From: Chrysopilus asiliformis | Taxonomy: Eukaryota > Arthropoda > Insecta > Diptera > Rhagionidae | Length of the DNA stretch: 64,000 bases | Assembly: GCA_964034945.1 (NCBI GenBank) | Contig: OZ035960.1 | Location: 68,716,994-68,780,993, forward strand | Reading direction: 5' to 3' | In this document: positions 44,208 through 54,961 of the stretch, piece after piece | How the letters are laid out: each line of letters begins with the position of its first letter | How positions within the stretch are numbered: position 1 is the first letter of the stretch | Program-made: the position numbers and the translations under genes | The notes under the pieces: model-generated | Told to the model about the DNA's origin: nothing | The model's database searches: none | Seen by the model: the letters and a program-made list of their open reading frames with translations, nothing else

Positions 44208-44566
44208 TTATTGCTCTATAAGAAGATTGATATTTTTGAAGTGATAACTTCTTTAGGCGCGTTGGGCGATTTTTGGATGGGTAAAAACTTATGGTTTGGC
44301 GTCAGCATTTGCTTTCCACAAAACGTGACGCTTTCCACATTGGAAAACCTTTCAACTTCCAAAGCTTTAAGCTTCAACTTCCACATTGGAAAACTTTTAA
44401 AAAAAAGCACCTCAACTTCCAAAGCTTTCTGTTATGGTTTTTTCGATAATGATAATGAAGACCTCGGTGCAAAAAACGGTCATCTCCACTTTTTCAAATT
44501 TTTCAGGAGACAAAAAACATATTAGCGTGAAATTTTTGCTCTGGGACAAAGTTAACAATTTACAGT
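44208..44566 (+). other. Unassigned sequence with internal direct repeats
   Basis: CTTCCACATTGGAAAAC (about 44332 and 44380) and TCAACTTCCAAAGCTTT (about 44351 and 44413) are each repeated, giving two units of roughly 50-60 bp. No gene is recognised. Confidence 0.35.
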
Positions 44567-44570
44567 TTAA

Positions 44571-47050
44571 CCCTCCGTCAGACACATACTTCGATAGTCA
44601 TATTCGTAACACATGAGTCTGGCCAGACCCCCATACATTTTAGTACATTTGCATATAAATATTTCGTTTTTGGGCATGTATTCAAAATTCAAACACATTT
44701 TACTTTGCAGTTGATTTTTATTTAGTCTCAGAAACGCAACTAAAGCAAACATAATCGACTTTTGAATGTTGTTGGCATACTGGATGCGTACATTTTGTAC
44801 AAAAGAATCGAGTTTTCCTGCGCGTTTTTTCATTCCCCTGTGCACAAAGTTTGCAATACCTCTTCTTTTCGAATGTATCAGGACCGTAGCTGCCATATAC
44901 TACTGGTGTAAGCTGATGGAAGGATAATGAAAACGAACGGCAAATATAATTTTAATCGGCCTTGAATACTTACATTTAGTGGCCTTCCGAAGAACGATTC
45001 CATAGCCGAGCGAGTACTAAATTGTTTGGTGATATGAATGTTGTTCATTCGCTCTTCGACATTTCGGAGAACCAATGTGTTGGATAATGTCGAAAGGAAA
45101 TTTCGTCTAGCGTCATTTCTTTTGGTGCCTTCTACTTCTTTGTGAATGCAAAATGCAGCTAATGCCATAACATCCAAAATATTGCAAAAAAAAGCAAAAG
45201 TCCATCGTTTTGTTGACCGTTTTGAAGTAAAATGGGTAAGCATTTGATCCATACAATCAACACCCACTTTATTCGCATTATAAAACAAAATAGCTTCGGG
45301 TTTTTTTGCTTCGCCTTCACAATTCTTTGTATAGTGTACGGTAGAGAGCAAGTTTACACACTTATTCTTTTTTGGCACGTAGCTGCAAATAGAAACCAAA
45401 TTTTCATGAAAGCCGAAAGAAGATGATAAAACAGGACGAGATCTATGCTTTCCCATGTCGGCAGGGATACATCTTTTATTGGATCGAATGGTGCCAACAA
45501 ATGCGAGACCTATTTTAGCAAGCCGCTTAGTTCCTTCCAAAGTTGTGAAAAAATTATCAGCAACAACGGTGCGGCCACTGTTACTATATCGATTTGCAAG
45601 TTGTAGCAATACATTTTCACCTTGATTTACTTGAGTGTATAATTTTCCTTGCAATGGATATTTTGTTTTGGAATCACATGCCCACCAAATTTTGATTCCA
45701 TACTTCGCTGGTTTTGATGGAATGTATTGGGTAAATTTAGTTTTGCCACGATATGGAAATAATTGTTCATCAACCACAAAAGTTTCATGCGGATCATAGT
45801 TTTTCACGAGATTTTCATTCAAAAAATTCCATATGTCACGAATGGGGGCAGCTTTATCGAATTTTTGGCGATGCTCACGTGTACGCCCATCATCAAAACG
45901 GATATACCGTGTCAATGCTATAAATCTATGATAAGACATTGCAGCTCTGAATATGGGTAAATTATCCAAATGCCACAAAACTTCTGCCTTTTGCATGTTA
46001 TTATGTGAAACACCACCTGCCAAAAGAATTCCCACAAATGCATCCAATTCACTTTCGGTCACATCCTTCCACACCTTTTGTTTTTTATCAGGATTAGCCT
46101 CATTCCATTTTTGAACTGTATCTTTTCCATAACGATTCGTTTCGGCGATGATTATGAATGAAATGTTTGGTGTGAAAAATTTTTTGAATAACTCAATTGG
46201 AATAGAGTTTTGTTCCTTTGGTCCAGCTCGAAAACGCATAATATTGTGTTGATGAAAACGAACAGCAGCATGTGGTTCATTTTTATTCCATTTTGTACCG
46301 TCTTTACCATAGTAGAACTCTTCAGTGGCACTTTGTTGTTGAGCTTTATCACGCATTTCCTCAACGAAATCGACGTCATCATCATCACTATCGAATATTT
46401 CATTCGGTTCGATTATTTCTTCGTTCTCAATATCTGACGCATCGTCTCCATCTGGGACATAATCCAAATCTCCATCATCATCGTCGTCTCTGAATGGATC
46501 AAGTCCTTCGATCTGCTCACTTATTTCAGCAGCTCTTTCACGTTCTAAATCATTAGCTAAAGCCGTTGCCAATCGTGAATAAAAATCGTTATCAGAAACA
46601 GAATTACGCCGTGTTCGGGTATTGTAAACCAATTCCACTTCATCAATCATATTGATCAAATCAAACAATGATCAAGTTTTCGCACGTAAAATGTACCTTT
46701 GCTACTCAAATGTTATTCGATCAGCGTTCACTAATTAACTGATGCGAACGAACAATAGAATATAAACAATACAAAACAAAGAACCAGAAAATACATGAAA
46801 TTTCACACTTTTTCATACAAATTGTTTGTGGGTCTGGCCAGACTCATGTGTTACGAATACGATGTGTACACCATCATGTCCTTGCAATTATTCTTCTACA
46901 AAATCTTTCGTCCTGATATTTTATAGACAGATAGCTAAATAGATTTTAGGAAGCTACCTGAAATTTCAAGTCGATAGCTCAATTAGAAAAATATTTACAC
47001 AAAAAATAAAATCGAAAAAACCTGGCCAGACTCATGTGTCAGTCCAAGGG
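44571..47050 (-). mobile_element. piggyBac element, structurally complete (2480 bp)
   Basis: TTAA flanks it at 44567-44570 and 47051-47054. The termini are CCCTCCGTCAGACACAT and, inverted, CCCTTGGACTGACACATG. A second, longer inverted repeat lies inside: 44603-44632 and 46831-46861 (CTGGCCAGACTCATGTGTTA), and a third partial copy of the same block is at about 47020-47040. One intact transposase gene fills the interior. It may be able to move on its own; that is inference. Confidence 0.85.
44718..46668 (-). CDS. piggyBac transposase, two exons, no visible lesion
   Basis: Cut-and-paste transposase of the piggyBac (DDE_Tnp_1_7) family acting on TTAA sites. Exon 1 (46668-44974) has an acidic N-terminus (residues 55-110), then the catalytic domain with ETFVVDEQLFPYRGK (Asp ~300), TVVADNFFTTL (Asp ~371) and KVGVDCMDQML (Asp ~471/474). 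The frame then meets a perfect donor, AAAT|GTAAGT. A 61-bp intron (44973-44913, ending TTCCATCAG) removes the stop. Exon 2 (44912-44718) encodes the Cys-rich zinc domain: RYCKLCAQG, FFCTKCTHPVCQQHS, YVCFSC. The unspliced frame lacks this domain, so the intron call decides the protein. The intron is predicted, not observed. Confidence 0.8.
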
Positions 47051-47054
47051 TTAA

Positions 47055-47780
47055 ATCAAGCATGTATTCTTACATCATTTTAATTTGAGATAAATCCATA
47101 TTTTTTTTTGAAAAAGTTATGGACATTTTAAAGTTTTGGACATAGCTGTTTCTTGCACCCAAGAGTAAAAAAGCGGTTTTTAAAATTTATTTATAACTAC
47201 AAAATACAGTCCAGACTTGTTAACTAGCCTTTATTTAGTAAAAAACAAATAAAAAAATAAAAAAATATTCAATTTAACAAAACAAAACTCCCAGAATAAA
47301 AAAAAAATTTTTGGAAAAAAATTCCGCGTCAAATTATATGAAACAATGCATCTTTTCTTTAATAACTTTTTACACAGGCCTCTAAAAAGTATGCTCTTTG
47401 CAGCCAAATGTGCGCATTCGTTTATTTTTGCATTTGGCATCAATAACTCATTTTCGCAAAAAAGTGGACATGACCGTTTTTGGCACCGAGGGTCTTGAAT
47501 TTTCATTTTAGAAAAATTTTACAATAGAAAAAGTTTACTTCCACAACTGCACGAAAGAAAAACTGCGCTACTGCAGTTTTTTAATAAAGCTTCTTCTCTA
47601 AAAAAGATTTCTCACAGCTTGAACTGGTTGATAACAGTTGCTTTTTTTAATGATCCGGATAACAGATCCATATGGATCATTAAAAAAAACAGCTAATGTA
47701 TGTATATATGTAATTGTTGCTCGGAGTGGCGATAGATGTGAAAACCAGACTAATGTTAATGATTTTAATTTACAAATTAT
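47055..47780. other. AT-rich sequence without genes; one hairpin
   Basis: A-runs dominate 47220-47310. Around 47640-47695, TTTTTTTAATGATCC pairs with GGATCATTAAAAAAA around a short loop. No coding similarity is seen. Confidence 0.35.
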
Positions 47781-47786
47781 GAAATA

Positions 47787-48530
47787 TTAATTTTTGATAC
47801 TACAAATAATTTCAAAATCCAAAAAAAATTCTGTTATTTCGTAGTTTAAGGTTATTACTTCTGTCGGCAGTCCCAATGACTGCTTTGTTTTTTTTTTGAT
47901 CAAAGATTCCATAACCTTGGGAAGTACGGAAGTCAGAGCTATAGACTTATAATTAGAGGGGTGGCATTTGTCACCTTTTTTGGGAATGAGCTGAACATTA
48001 GCTACTTTCCAAGAACAGGGATATATCCCATTGGTGAAGCTGAGGTAAAATAAGGAGCGAAGAGGTTCAGCTAAGGTGACGGCACATTTTTTCAAAACAT
48101 GGGGGGAATGTCATTCGGTCCTGTGGATTTGTTCACGTTAATCTCCTGCAGAATTTTAACTATTTGTCTTCTGCGGATGGAAATTTTTGAAGAAACAATC
48201 TCCGGGGCGGTAATTGGTTGGATTCCGGGAGACTCGAGTTTGCTGCGAATTCGCGGCTAAAACGTTTCCCTTGCCAACGGGATCGACAACCACTTCATTG
48301 TCACAAATTAGTGGAGGTGTTAAAGATTTTGTGAAATTGTTTTTTGCCGCTTTCACCAATGACCAAAAAGATTTTTGCTCTTTCGGGCAGTTTAAGACTT
48401 TCCGCTTCATATTTTGATCGAAGTCATATTTAGCCCGCCATAGTACAGACTTGGAGGTGTTACGAGCGTTTATAAACGACGAGCGGGTTTCTTCGTTAGG
48501 GTTTCCCCTAAATTCAGCAAACCCCGTATT
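47787..48530 (-). pseudogene. Non-LTR retrotransposon reverse transcriptase fragment
   Basis: In order: the linker before the polymerase (SFWSLVKAAKNNFTK, LTPPLICDNEVVVDP), then LAEPLRSLFYLSFTNGIYP, SWKVANVQLIPKKGDK, HPSNYKSIALTSVLPKVME. The last is the conserved YRPIAL-type motif of jockey/CR1-like enzymes. At least two frame changes lie between 48160 and 48110. Both ends are cut: on the right by repeat D at about 48535, on the left within the fingers domain. Confidence 0.75.
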
Positions 48531-48536
48531 TTGACG

Positions 48537-49085
48537 TGGATACGTCTTGCACTTTGGTTATGGGGGTACAAATTAGAAAATCGGCTTGCTGCCATGATAA
48601 CAAATTTGGAATCGATGATACTCGATAGTTTGTGGTAACATCCGAACAGAAACTGTGTTATAAGATCCGGCCTACATTAAAGCATTGTTTAGGGTATTTT
48701 GTTATGTTAAACTATGTTCAATTATTTTTTTAAAGATCAAAATCAAAATTTTTACAGCCGCTGCTATGCTGTGTTTGCTGCTTGTAGTACAGATTTCACA
48801 TTTATACTCTTTTCGTGCTCCTTTGTGTGTATTGAATCTGATGTATTGAATCTCGTGTTATTTCGTTCTTTTCGCTCTTAAAAGTTTCGCTCTTAACGGC
48901 AAGAGCGTTTGCTTGGGAACGAAAATAATTTATATTTAAGTTTTCGTTTCTTGTTCAAAGCGGTTTGTGGGTCTCGCATAAAAATGAATGAAAGCCTTGA
49001 GCGATGGCTATTGGGTATGATGCACACACATATATAAGTATGTATTTCATTAGTAAGAGAGCGATATTTCGCTCCCAGCATTAAA
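48537..49085 (+). repeat. Repeat D, copy 1
   Basis: TTTTGACGTGGATACGTCTT ... GCTCCCAGCATTAAAG. A second direct copy is at 49337-49908, 246 bp downstream, and a partial copy at 56218-56400. The paired direct repeats around a short non-coding centre recall a TRIM (terminal-repeat retrotransposon in miniature). The repeat would begin TG in the second copy (TGTTTTGACG) and end in CA, but no primer-binding site follows. Confidence 0.45.
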
Positions 49086-49336
49086 GCATAGAATAATATA
49101 CTCTCATAGAACGGTCGCCCCGGGATTTTCCCATAAGCCAATGTAAGAGGAAGCGAGATGAACTAACAAATGCTATAGACTTTCTCTGTCTACCACATTC
49201 ACTAGATAGGCAACGTCACAACTTTTGCTAAAAGTAGAAAATCGGGGGTGGATAGCTATGTTCTAAAAGTTAACAATTTGCATAAAATATGGTGCGAAAA
49301 AAAACTTTTTTCATGCGGATACAACTATTTCAGTGT
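49086..49336. other. Short spacer between the two D repeats
   Basis: Non-coding, about 250 bp, containing CGCCCCGGGATTTTCCC and GGAAGCGAGATGAAC. It has no recognisable primer-binding site or ORF. Confidence 0.35.
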
Positions 49337-50120
49337 TTTGACGTGGATACGTCTTGGATTTTGGTTATGGGGGTACAAATTAGAAAATCGGCTTGCTGCC
49401 ATGATAACAAATTTGCAATCGATGATACTCGATAATTTGTGGTGACATCCGAACAGAAACTGTGTTATAAGATGAGGCCTACATTAAAGCATTGTTTAGG
49501 GTATTTTGTTATGTTAAACTATGTTCAATTATTTTTTTGAAGATCAAAATCAAAATTTTTACTGCCGCTGCTATGCTGTGTTTGCTGCTTGTAGTACAGA
49601 TTTCACATTTATACTCTTTTTATGCTGCTCCTTTGTGTGTATTAAATCTGATGTATTGAATGTCATGTTATTTCGTTCTTTTCGCTCTTAAAAGTTTCGG
49701 CAAAAGCGTTTGCTGTGGTTTCCGACTCTCGTTCTTGGGAACGAAAATGATTTCTATTTAAGTTTTCGCTTCTTGTTCAAAGCTGTTTGTGGGTCTCGCA
49801 TAAAAATGAATGAAAGCCTTGAGCGATGGCTATTGGGTATGATGCCCACACATATATAAGTATGTATTTCATTAGTAAGAGAGCGATATTTCGCTCCCAG
49901 CATTAAAATTCTGTTCAGGATTGTGACTTTTGATTTTCGAAATCGTAGTAAATCGGCCGAAAAAAAGTAGTAGAATCGATGAAATAGTAGTAAATTTATG
50001 TAAAACCTTCGTCATTATATATATAACTAATTTGAACGCAAGACTAGAAATGGGAGCGTTTTGAACACTGTATGTATGATATTTATTTCATACTTCTCTT
50101 ATCATAAACCAATTATAAAT
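49337..50120 (+). repeat. Repeat D, copy 2, with the empty site of the mariner-like insertion
   Basis: Copy 2 of D spans 49337-49908. The following 200 bp (TTCTGTTCAGGATTGTGACT ... ATATATATATAACTAATTTG) is the same sequence that surrounds the mariner-like copy at 56522-57815, but without it: the TA at about 50038 is single. This is the unoccupied version of that target. Confidence 0.65.
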
Positions 50121-50124
50121 AAAA

Positions 50125-50385
50125 TTATTATACCCGTATGGTGAAACCGAATATCTCAAAAACGGTGCATCTTATCAAAAAAGTGCAAGAACAAAAGTTA
50201 TTTAGGATATGATTCTACATAAAACTCCCATACTTCAAAATCCGATTGGAATAAATTTTTAAAAAATCTAATTAGAAAGTTTGACTTCAAACTGGAATTT
50301 TGATACAACTGTTCGCCGTTCACTTAAATCACCATACGGGTTTTCAATAATTGCCAGATTGGCAATTATAGCTTTTGTTATGTTT
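50125..50385 (+). repeat. Repeat R, internally deleted copy
   Basis: TTATACCCGTATGGTGAAACC is joined directly to CGAATATCTCAAAAACGGTG, losing the microsatellite part, and ends ATTATAGCTTTTGTTATG. Confidence 0.55.
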
Positions 50386-50399
50386 TAAATAAAAATTTG

Positions 50400-51107
50400 T
50401 TTCCTTAATTTCCTTTTCACTAAAAATTCTTACTTAAATATCTATTGGCGATCGTTGTAGGCGGATCCACGTCTTCTGGCCGTCTCTACGAGACCGACAC
50501 CTGCTTTTTTAATTACTTTAATGTAATTTTATTAAATGAATCGTAATGAAAATTTCTGGTGATTTTACGTTGAAAAGTTGCAGGTGCATTCTTTAATCCG
50601 AATGGCATCCTGACATACTCAAATAATCCACCTGGGGTTATAAATGCTGTTTTTTTATATCCTTCTCCGATACTAAAACCTGATAATACCCTTTAGCTAA
50701 GTCTAAAGAACTAAAATACTGAGCTTTCCCCAATTTGTCCAATATACTATCAATGTTGGGTAATGGATATTTATCATCTATTGTGATTTGGTTTAAACGT
50801 CTATAATCTACAACAATTCTATATTTCTGAATTCCAGAATTATCTTTTTTCTTTGGAATAACGATTATTGGAAAACTATATTTACTGTTGCTTTTCCTAA
50901 TTATACCCTGTGATTCCATTTCTTTCATTTGTTTTCTAACCTCTTCATGTTGCGGTGGATATCTATATAGTTTTGAATTTATTTGTTCACCGGTTGTCGT
51001 TTTAATTTCGTGTACTATACTATTGGTATTGGTTAATTTATCTCCCTCCTTATAAAAAAGTTTTTTGTATCGTATCGTTGTAATAAGTTCAAAATTAAAG
51101 TATAGTA
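50400..51107 (-). pseudogene. Second Gypsy family: reverse transcriptase fragment
   Basis: The minus-strand frame contains LFYKEGDKLTNTNSIVHEI, KQMKEMESQGIIRKSNSKYS, PIIVIPKKKDNSGIQKYRIV, VDYRRLNQITIDDKYPLPN and [16 protein letters not shown] one-base loss in an A-run at about 50655 shifts the frame before [19 protein letters not shown]. It ends next to a leader-like fragment that is shared, inverted, with 6.3 kb. The gene is cut at 51107 by an H3 Helitron and resumes at 53021. Clearly different in sequence from the 17-41 kb provirus. Confidence 0.75.
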
Positions 51108-51639
51108 CCAGGAAAACCGAGCCATGCTCGGCCACCTCAAAGTCGTCCTTTTGCTGAAATTTTGGAGAGGTGAGACCTATCGATCTAGATAGGTCTCACC
51201 TCTGTTAGAAAAAAGCACGCAATATGTTAGAAAAACACACACGGTGAGACGATACCTTTCTTACATAATTAAACTTCATATGACGAATATAATTGGGTAT
51301 AATGTTGATTTTTTTTAATATAAAAACATCAGGTTTGTAGTGGAAAAGTCAGGTTTGTAGTGGGAAAATCGAAAGCCCTTAGCCCCCTTAGTAATACTGT
51401 AAAGTTTCATTAAGATCGGACCATCCAATTCGAAGATACCAGGCGGGGGTATCGAGGGGAGGGAAAAGTCCGGTTTGTAGTGCAAAAATCGAAAGCCCCT
51501 AGCCCCCTTAATAATACTGTAAAGTTTCATTAAGATCGGACCACCCAATTCGAAGATAACAGGCGAGGGGTATCGAGGGGAGGGAAAAGTCAGGTTTGTA
51601 GTGGAAAAATCGAAAGCCCTTAGCCCCCTTAGTGATACT

Positions 51640-52357
51640 AGGGAACAACCATTATATAGAATGGAAAGTAAGGCCTTTCCTCATTAACTTTTACTAGAGT
51701 AAGCACTACACTATAGAAATCGGGTTTTTTATCTCACTTCCCCTTTCTGCTGTCATACACTCGACAAAAAAAAAATCAAATAGAACAACCTGTTACAATA
51801 CATACACAAAAATGCTGGCACTTTTGTTTACATTTTGCATGACATTTCATTGCAACGATTGATTTTGATAGATAATTACATTTTAGCGTGTTAACATTTC
51901 ATAATTTCACATCAAAATGAATAAAGCACAAATTCACCACTGTTTAGTGAAGGAATGTTCCGCCAATTCAATTAAAAACCCAAATAGAAAGTTTTTCCGA
52001 GTCCCATCAACAACAGAAAGGTAAAGTATAACGAAAGATCGACAGAATTGCACATGAACGGGCCTTAAAACAATTGAAAACTAAAACTAAATTAAATTTA
52101 ACACCTTTCAACACATTAGAACATCGCTAATATTTAATGGAAATATCAAATTATCCATAAAACATTTCCATTACCCGGTTTTGTTTTGATTTGTTTTCAT
52201 TTCAAGTGACAGATGGGAATCCATATTGCCACACACCACCAAATCGATCAGTGTTCATGTACACTGTCATGTAACAGCTATAGAAATCCTCGGATGTACG
52301 CTCCCAACACAAAAAATTTTGTTAGAGCTTTCCATTCTATATAATGGTTGTTCCCTG
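51640..52357 (+). mobile_element. P-superfamily-like deletion derivative
   Basis: The inverted repeats are AGGGAACAACCATTATATAG and the complement at the right end (at least 28 bp). The 8-bp duplication GTGATACT is at 51632-51639 and 52358-52365; P elements make 8-bp duplications. The right end has one extra base (CCCTG against AGGG). The interior keeps the first exon of a THAP-type protein. It sits in a tandem unit of Helitron H3, which supplies the empty-site sequence. Confidence 0.65.
51917..52020 (+). pseudogene. THAP-like first exon of the P-like element
   Basis: The ATG opens a 34-codon exon with HHCLVKECSANS and NPNRKFFRVPSTTER, the C-x4-C and F-x-x-P pattern that begins THAP zinc domains. 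It ends at a good splice donor, GAAAG|GTAAAG. No later exon is found, so only the N-terminal DNA-binding half-domain is left. Confidence 0.5.
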
Positions 52358-53020
52358 GTGATACTGTAAAGTTTCATTAAGATCGGTCCACCCAATTCGA
52401 AGACACCAGGCGAGGGGTATCGAGGAGATGGAAAAGTCAGGTTTGTAGTGGAAAAATCGAAAGCCCCTAGCCCCCTTAGTAATATTGTAAAGTTTCATTA
52501 AGATCGGACCATCCAATTCGAAGATACCAGGTGAGGGTATCGAGGGGAGGGAAAAGTCAGGTTTGTAGTGCAAAAATCGAAAGCCCCTAGCCCCCTTAGT
52601 AATACTATAAAGTTTCATTAAGATCGGACCACCCAATTCGAAGATACCAGGCGAGGGGTATCGAGTGGAGGGAAAAGTCAGGTTTGTAGTGCAAAAATCG
52701 AAAGCCCCTAGCCCCCTTAGTAATACTGTAAAGTTTCATTAAGATCGGACCACCCAATTCGAAGATACCAGGCGAGGGGTATCGAGGGGAGGGAAAAGTC
52801 AGGTTTGTAGTGCAAAAATCGGAAGCCCTCAGCCCCCTCAGTAATACTGTAAAGTTTCATTAAAATCGGACCACCCAATTCGAAGATAACAGGCGAGGGG
52901 TATCGAAGGGGAATTTTCTCAGGGGTGAGACCTATCAAATTTCGTGAAAATCGTTAGGCGGGTTTTCGAGATCGTTTGTGCAGACAGACAGACAAACATT
53001 CCTCGTATTATATTATAGGA

Positions 53021-53090
53021 TTCTTCCTGATTCAAATGATTTAATTCTGTATTCATTAAATCGCTTTAAATGCGGGAAATTCATTTTCCA
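53021..53090 (-). pseudogene. Gypsy-2 continuation (short)
   Basis: The minus-strand frame with LNHLNQEE continues upstream of the 51107 break, as expected for the segment before the reverse transcriptase. An upstream TAA ends what can be read. Confidence 0.45.
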
Positions 53091-53630
53091 CATACAGCGC
53101 CATCTATGATACACGACATGTACTAAAAAGGAATATGGTTTTGTGCCATTTCAATAAAACAAAACATCAACACCACCACTATAACCATTACCACCACTAC
53201 CACTTTAGGACAACTTTTTTAGGACTTTTTTTATGACAATTTTTTTTGTGACAATTTTTCCTTAGCGACAACTTTTTATCACGAATTCATTCAAATTACA
53301 TTTCGATTTTTCCATTATTATCAACATTGAAAAAAATTATGAAAAACAAAATTCAATCTCCACATACAACGTTATGTGTAGAAAACGAACATGATTTCGT
53401 ATGCTGGTTCCGGTAATGCCAGTAGATGGCGTTGTGTCTATCAACTTTTGACAGCTGATTCATTTGCACAACCTTTCCATCGCAAATTATTTATTTTTTA
53501 AATTTCCTACAAATTTTTATCATCTTTTGACAGTTATTGCAATTCAATCTGATTTAATTGATTCTTTTGAAACGATTTTTTGTGAAAATTACCAATGAAA
53601 AGTCATTTCACAGAGGTGAGTTCAGTTTGA
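53091..53630. other. Unassigned sequence
   Basis: It contains CAGCGCCATCTATGATACAC (about 53096) and, inverted and imperfect, GTAGATGGCGTTGTGTC (about 53422), which may be ends of an unidentified element. There is a (CCACTA)n-like run at about 53173-53205. No gene. Confidence 0.3.
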
Positions 53631-54051
53631 TGAAGTGCACATTGTGAATGGTTATGTTCATTGTGATTGCGTGCGCATCGACTGGGGTGCAGGAACAAAC
53701 TTATTGTTTGCATCGACTGCGCATCGACTGGGGTGCAGGAACAAACTTTTTTTTTTGATTTGTGAGATGGAGTAACGTATAAACTCAAGAACTACTGCAC
53801 CAACATAGATTATGAATCATGACCAAGGTTTATAGTTAGGTGTGGTCGCGGTATCGGCTCGCCTTCCACCCCCTCGCCTGTTATCTTCTGAACCACTGAA
53901 GGGATTTGAATACGGTTTTCAGTGTTGGGCAGGTCAATCATAATATAAATTTTCATCCACTCAAACTACTCCGCTCTACATAATGCGAGCCCCCTCTCCT
54001 GCTATCTCCTAAACTACAGAACGGATTTTTATACGATATGTATAATATCGT

Positions 54052-54261
54052 AGGCCCTTATTATGAATGTCAATACACAATTGATAGTTGATAATTATCA
54101 ACTAAGTTGATACATCGGTATTACGAATGTCAATCGGTGTCAACTTTATTGATAGCTGTCAACCAAAGTTGACACCGATTGACATTCGTAATACCGATGT
54201 CTCAACTCAGTTGATAATTATCAACTATCAGTTGTGAATTGACATTCATAATAAGAGCCTT
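54052..54261. repeat. Doubly palindromic MITE
   Basis: The outer inverted repeat is AGGCCCTTATTATGAATGTC against its near-complement ending at 54261. Inside, GATAGTTGATAATTATCAAC occurs on both sides. The core 54114-54147 is a perfect 34-bp complement of 54165-54198 around a 17-base loop. No ORF. Confidence 0.7.
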
Positions 54262-54391
54262 AGTGTTGGATAGGTCATCTGTCAAGGTAAATTTTCGACC
54301 AATCCCCTCCTCAGCTATCTCTCAAACTATTTTATTAATATATCTCTCAAACTATTTTATATATGTTACAACATAAATGTAAAAATCTTAA

Positions 54392-54750
54392 AGCTAGAAC
54401 CTGAATCGTACGTTGATGCGTCCGTCATGCGTCCGTCCGGTTGACAGTTTTATGCGGTGACAGTTGGGTACGCCAACGAATCTGGAATTAACTAAATGTT
54501 TTGCACTTCTTCTATTAGTTTATCGTCGAAACAATTACTTTCAATTTGTTCCATACTTAAATCGTAAACAAACTTTTTTGCGAAATGACATTTCCGTGCG
54601 TTGCCGCATGTAAAAGTAGAAAGTCGACCTACTCTATGCGGTTGCCGCATCGGAAAATTAGGGGAGTACTCATAGCCCCGTTGATTTTACTCGAACTGTC
54701 AACGTGACGGACGCATGACGGACGCATCGACTTACGATTCAGGTTCTAGC
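54392..54750. mobile_element. TTAA-flanked MITE with >40-bp inverted repeats
   Basis: AGCTAGAACCTGAATCGTA ... GATGCGTCCGTCATGCGTCC faces its complement at 54700-54750. TTAA flanks it (54388-54391 and 54751-54754), and Helitron A1 has a single ATCTTAAGTGTCTGG at this point (inverted at about 2962-2977). The target fits piggyBac-type elements, but the terminus lacks the usual CCC. Confidence 0.6.
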
Positions 54751-54961
54751 TTAAGTGTCTGGCGATAAGGGAATTCGCTCTATTCCCTTTCTCCCAAGCA
54801 GATGGAAATAATATTTGGAATTTTTTTTTAAATAAAGCGCTAAAAAAAAATATTTGAAATATAATTACTGCATAATTTTTCTATACATCAAAATACTTTA
54901 AAAAAAAAAGGATTTTTTCATATTCAAACATAACAAAAGCTATAATTGCCAATCTGGCAAA

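Larger units (their letters stand above)
51108..53020 (-). mobile_element. Helitron family H3, complete, in Gypsy-2
   Basis: On the minus strand it starts TCCTATAATATAATACGAGG after A, then a (TGTCTG)n stretch, about nine ~121-bp units, and ends with the GCCGAGCATGGCTCGG hairpin, spacer and CTGG before T. It splits the Gypsy-2 frame. A P-like element (51640-52357) is nested in the array. Confidence 0.7.
53740..54925 (+). mobile_element. Helitron family A, copy A3, partial, with two MITEs
   Basis: It matches A1/A2 inverted (ACTACTGCACCAACATAG ... GCGAGCCCCCTCTCCTGC ... AAATACTTTAAAAAAAAAAG). The 3' hairpin and CTAG are missing, cut off at a fragment of repeat R. It carries insertions at 54052-54261 and 54392-54750. 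Before it, a 28-base block with GCATCGACTGGGGTGCAGGA is repeated (about 53687 and 53719). Confidence 0.6.

Noticed and set aside
44878..44980. piggyBac protein ending with residues read through 44878
   Set aside because: The last ~30 codons of that frame are intron and out-of-frame exon; the zinc domain in the other frame, joined by consensus splice sites, is the better end.
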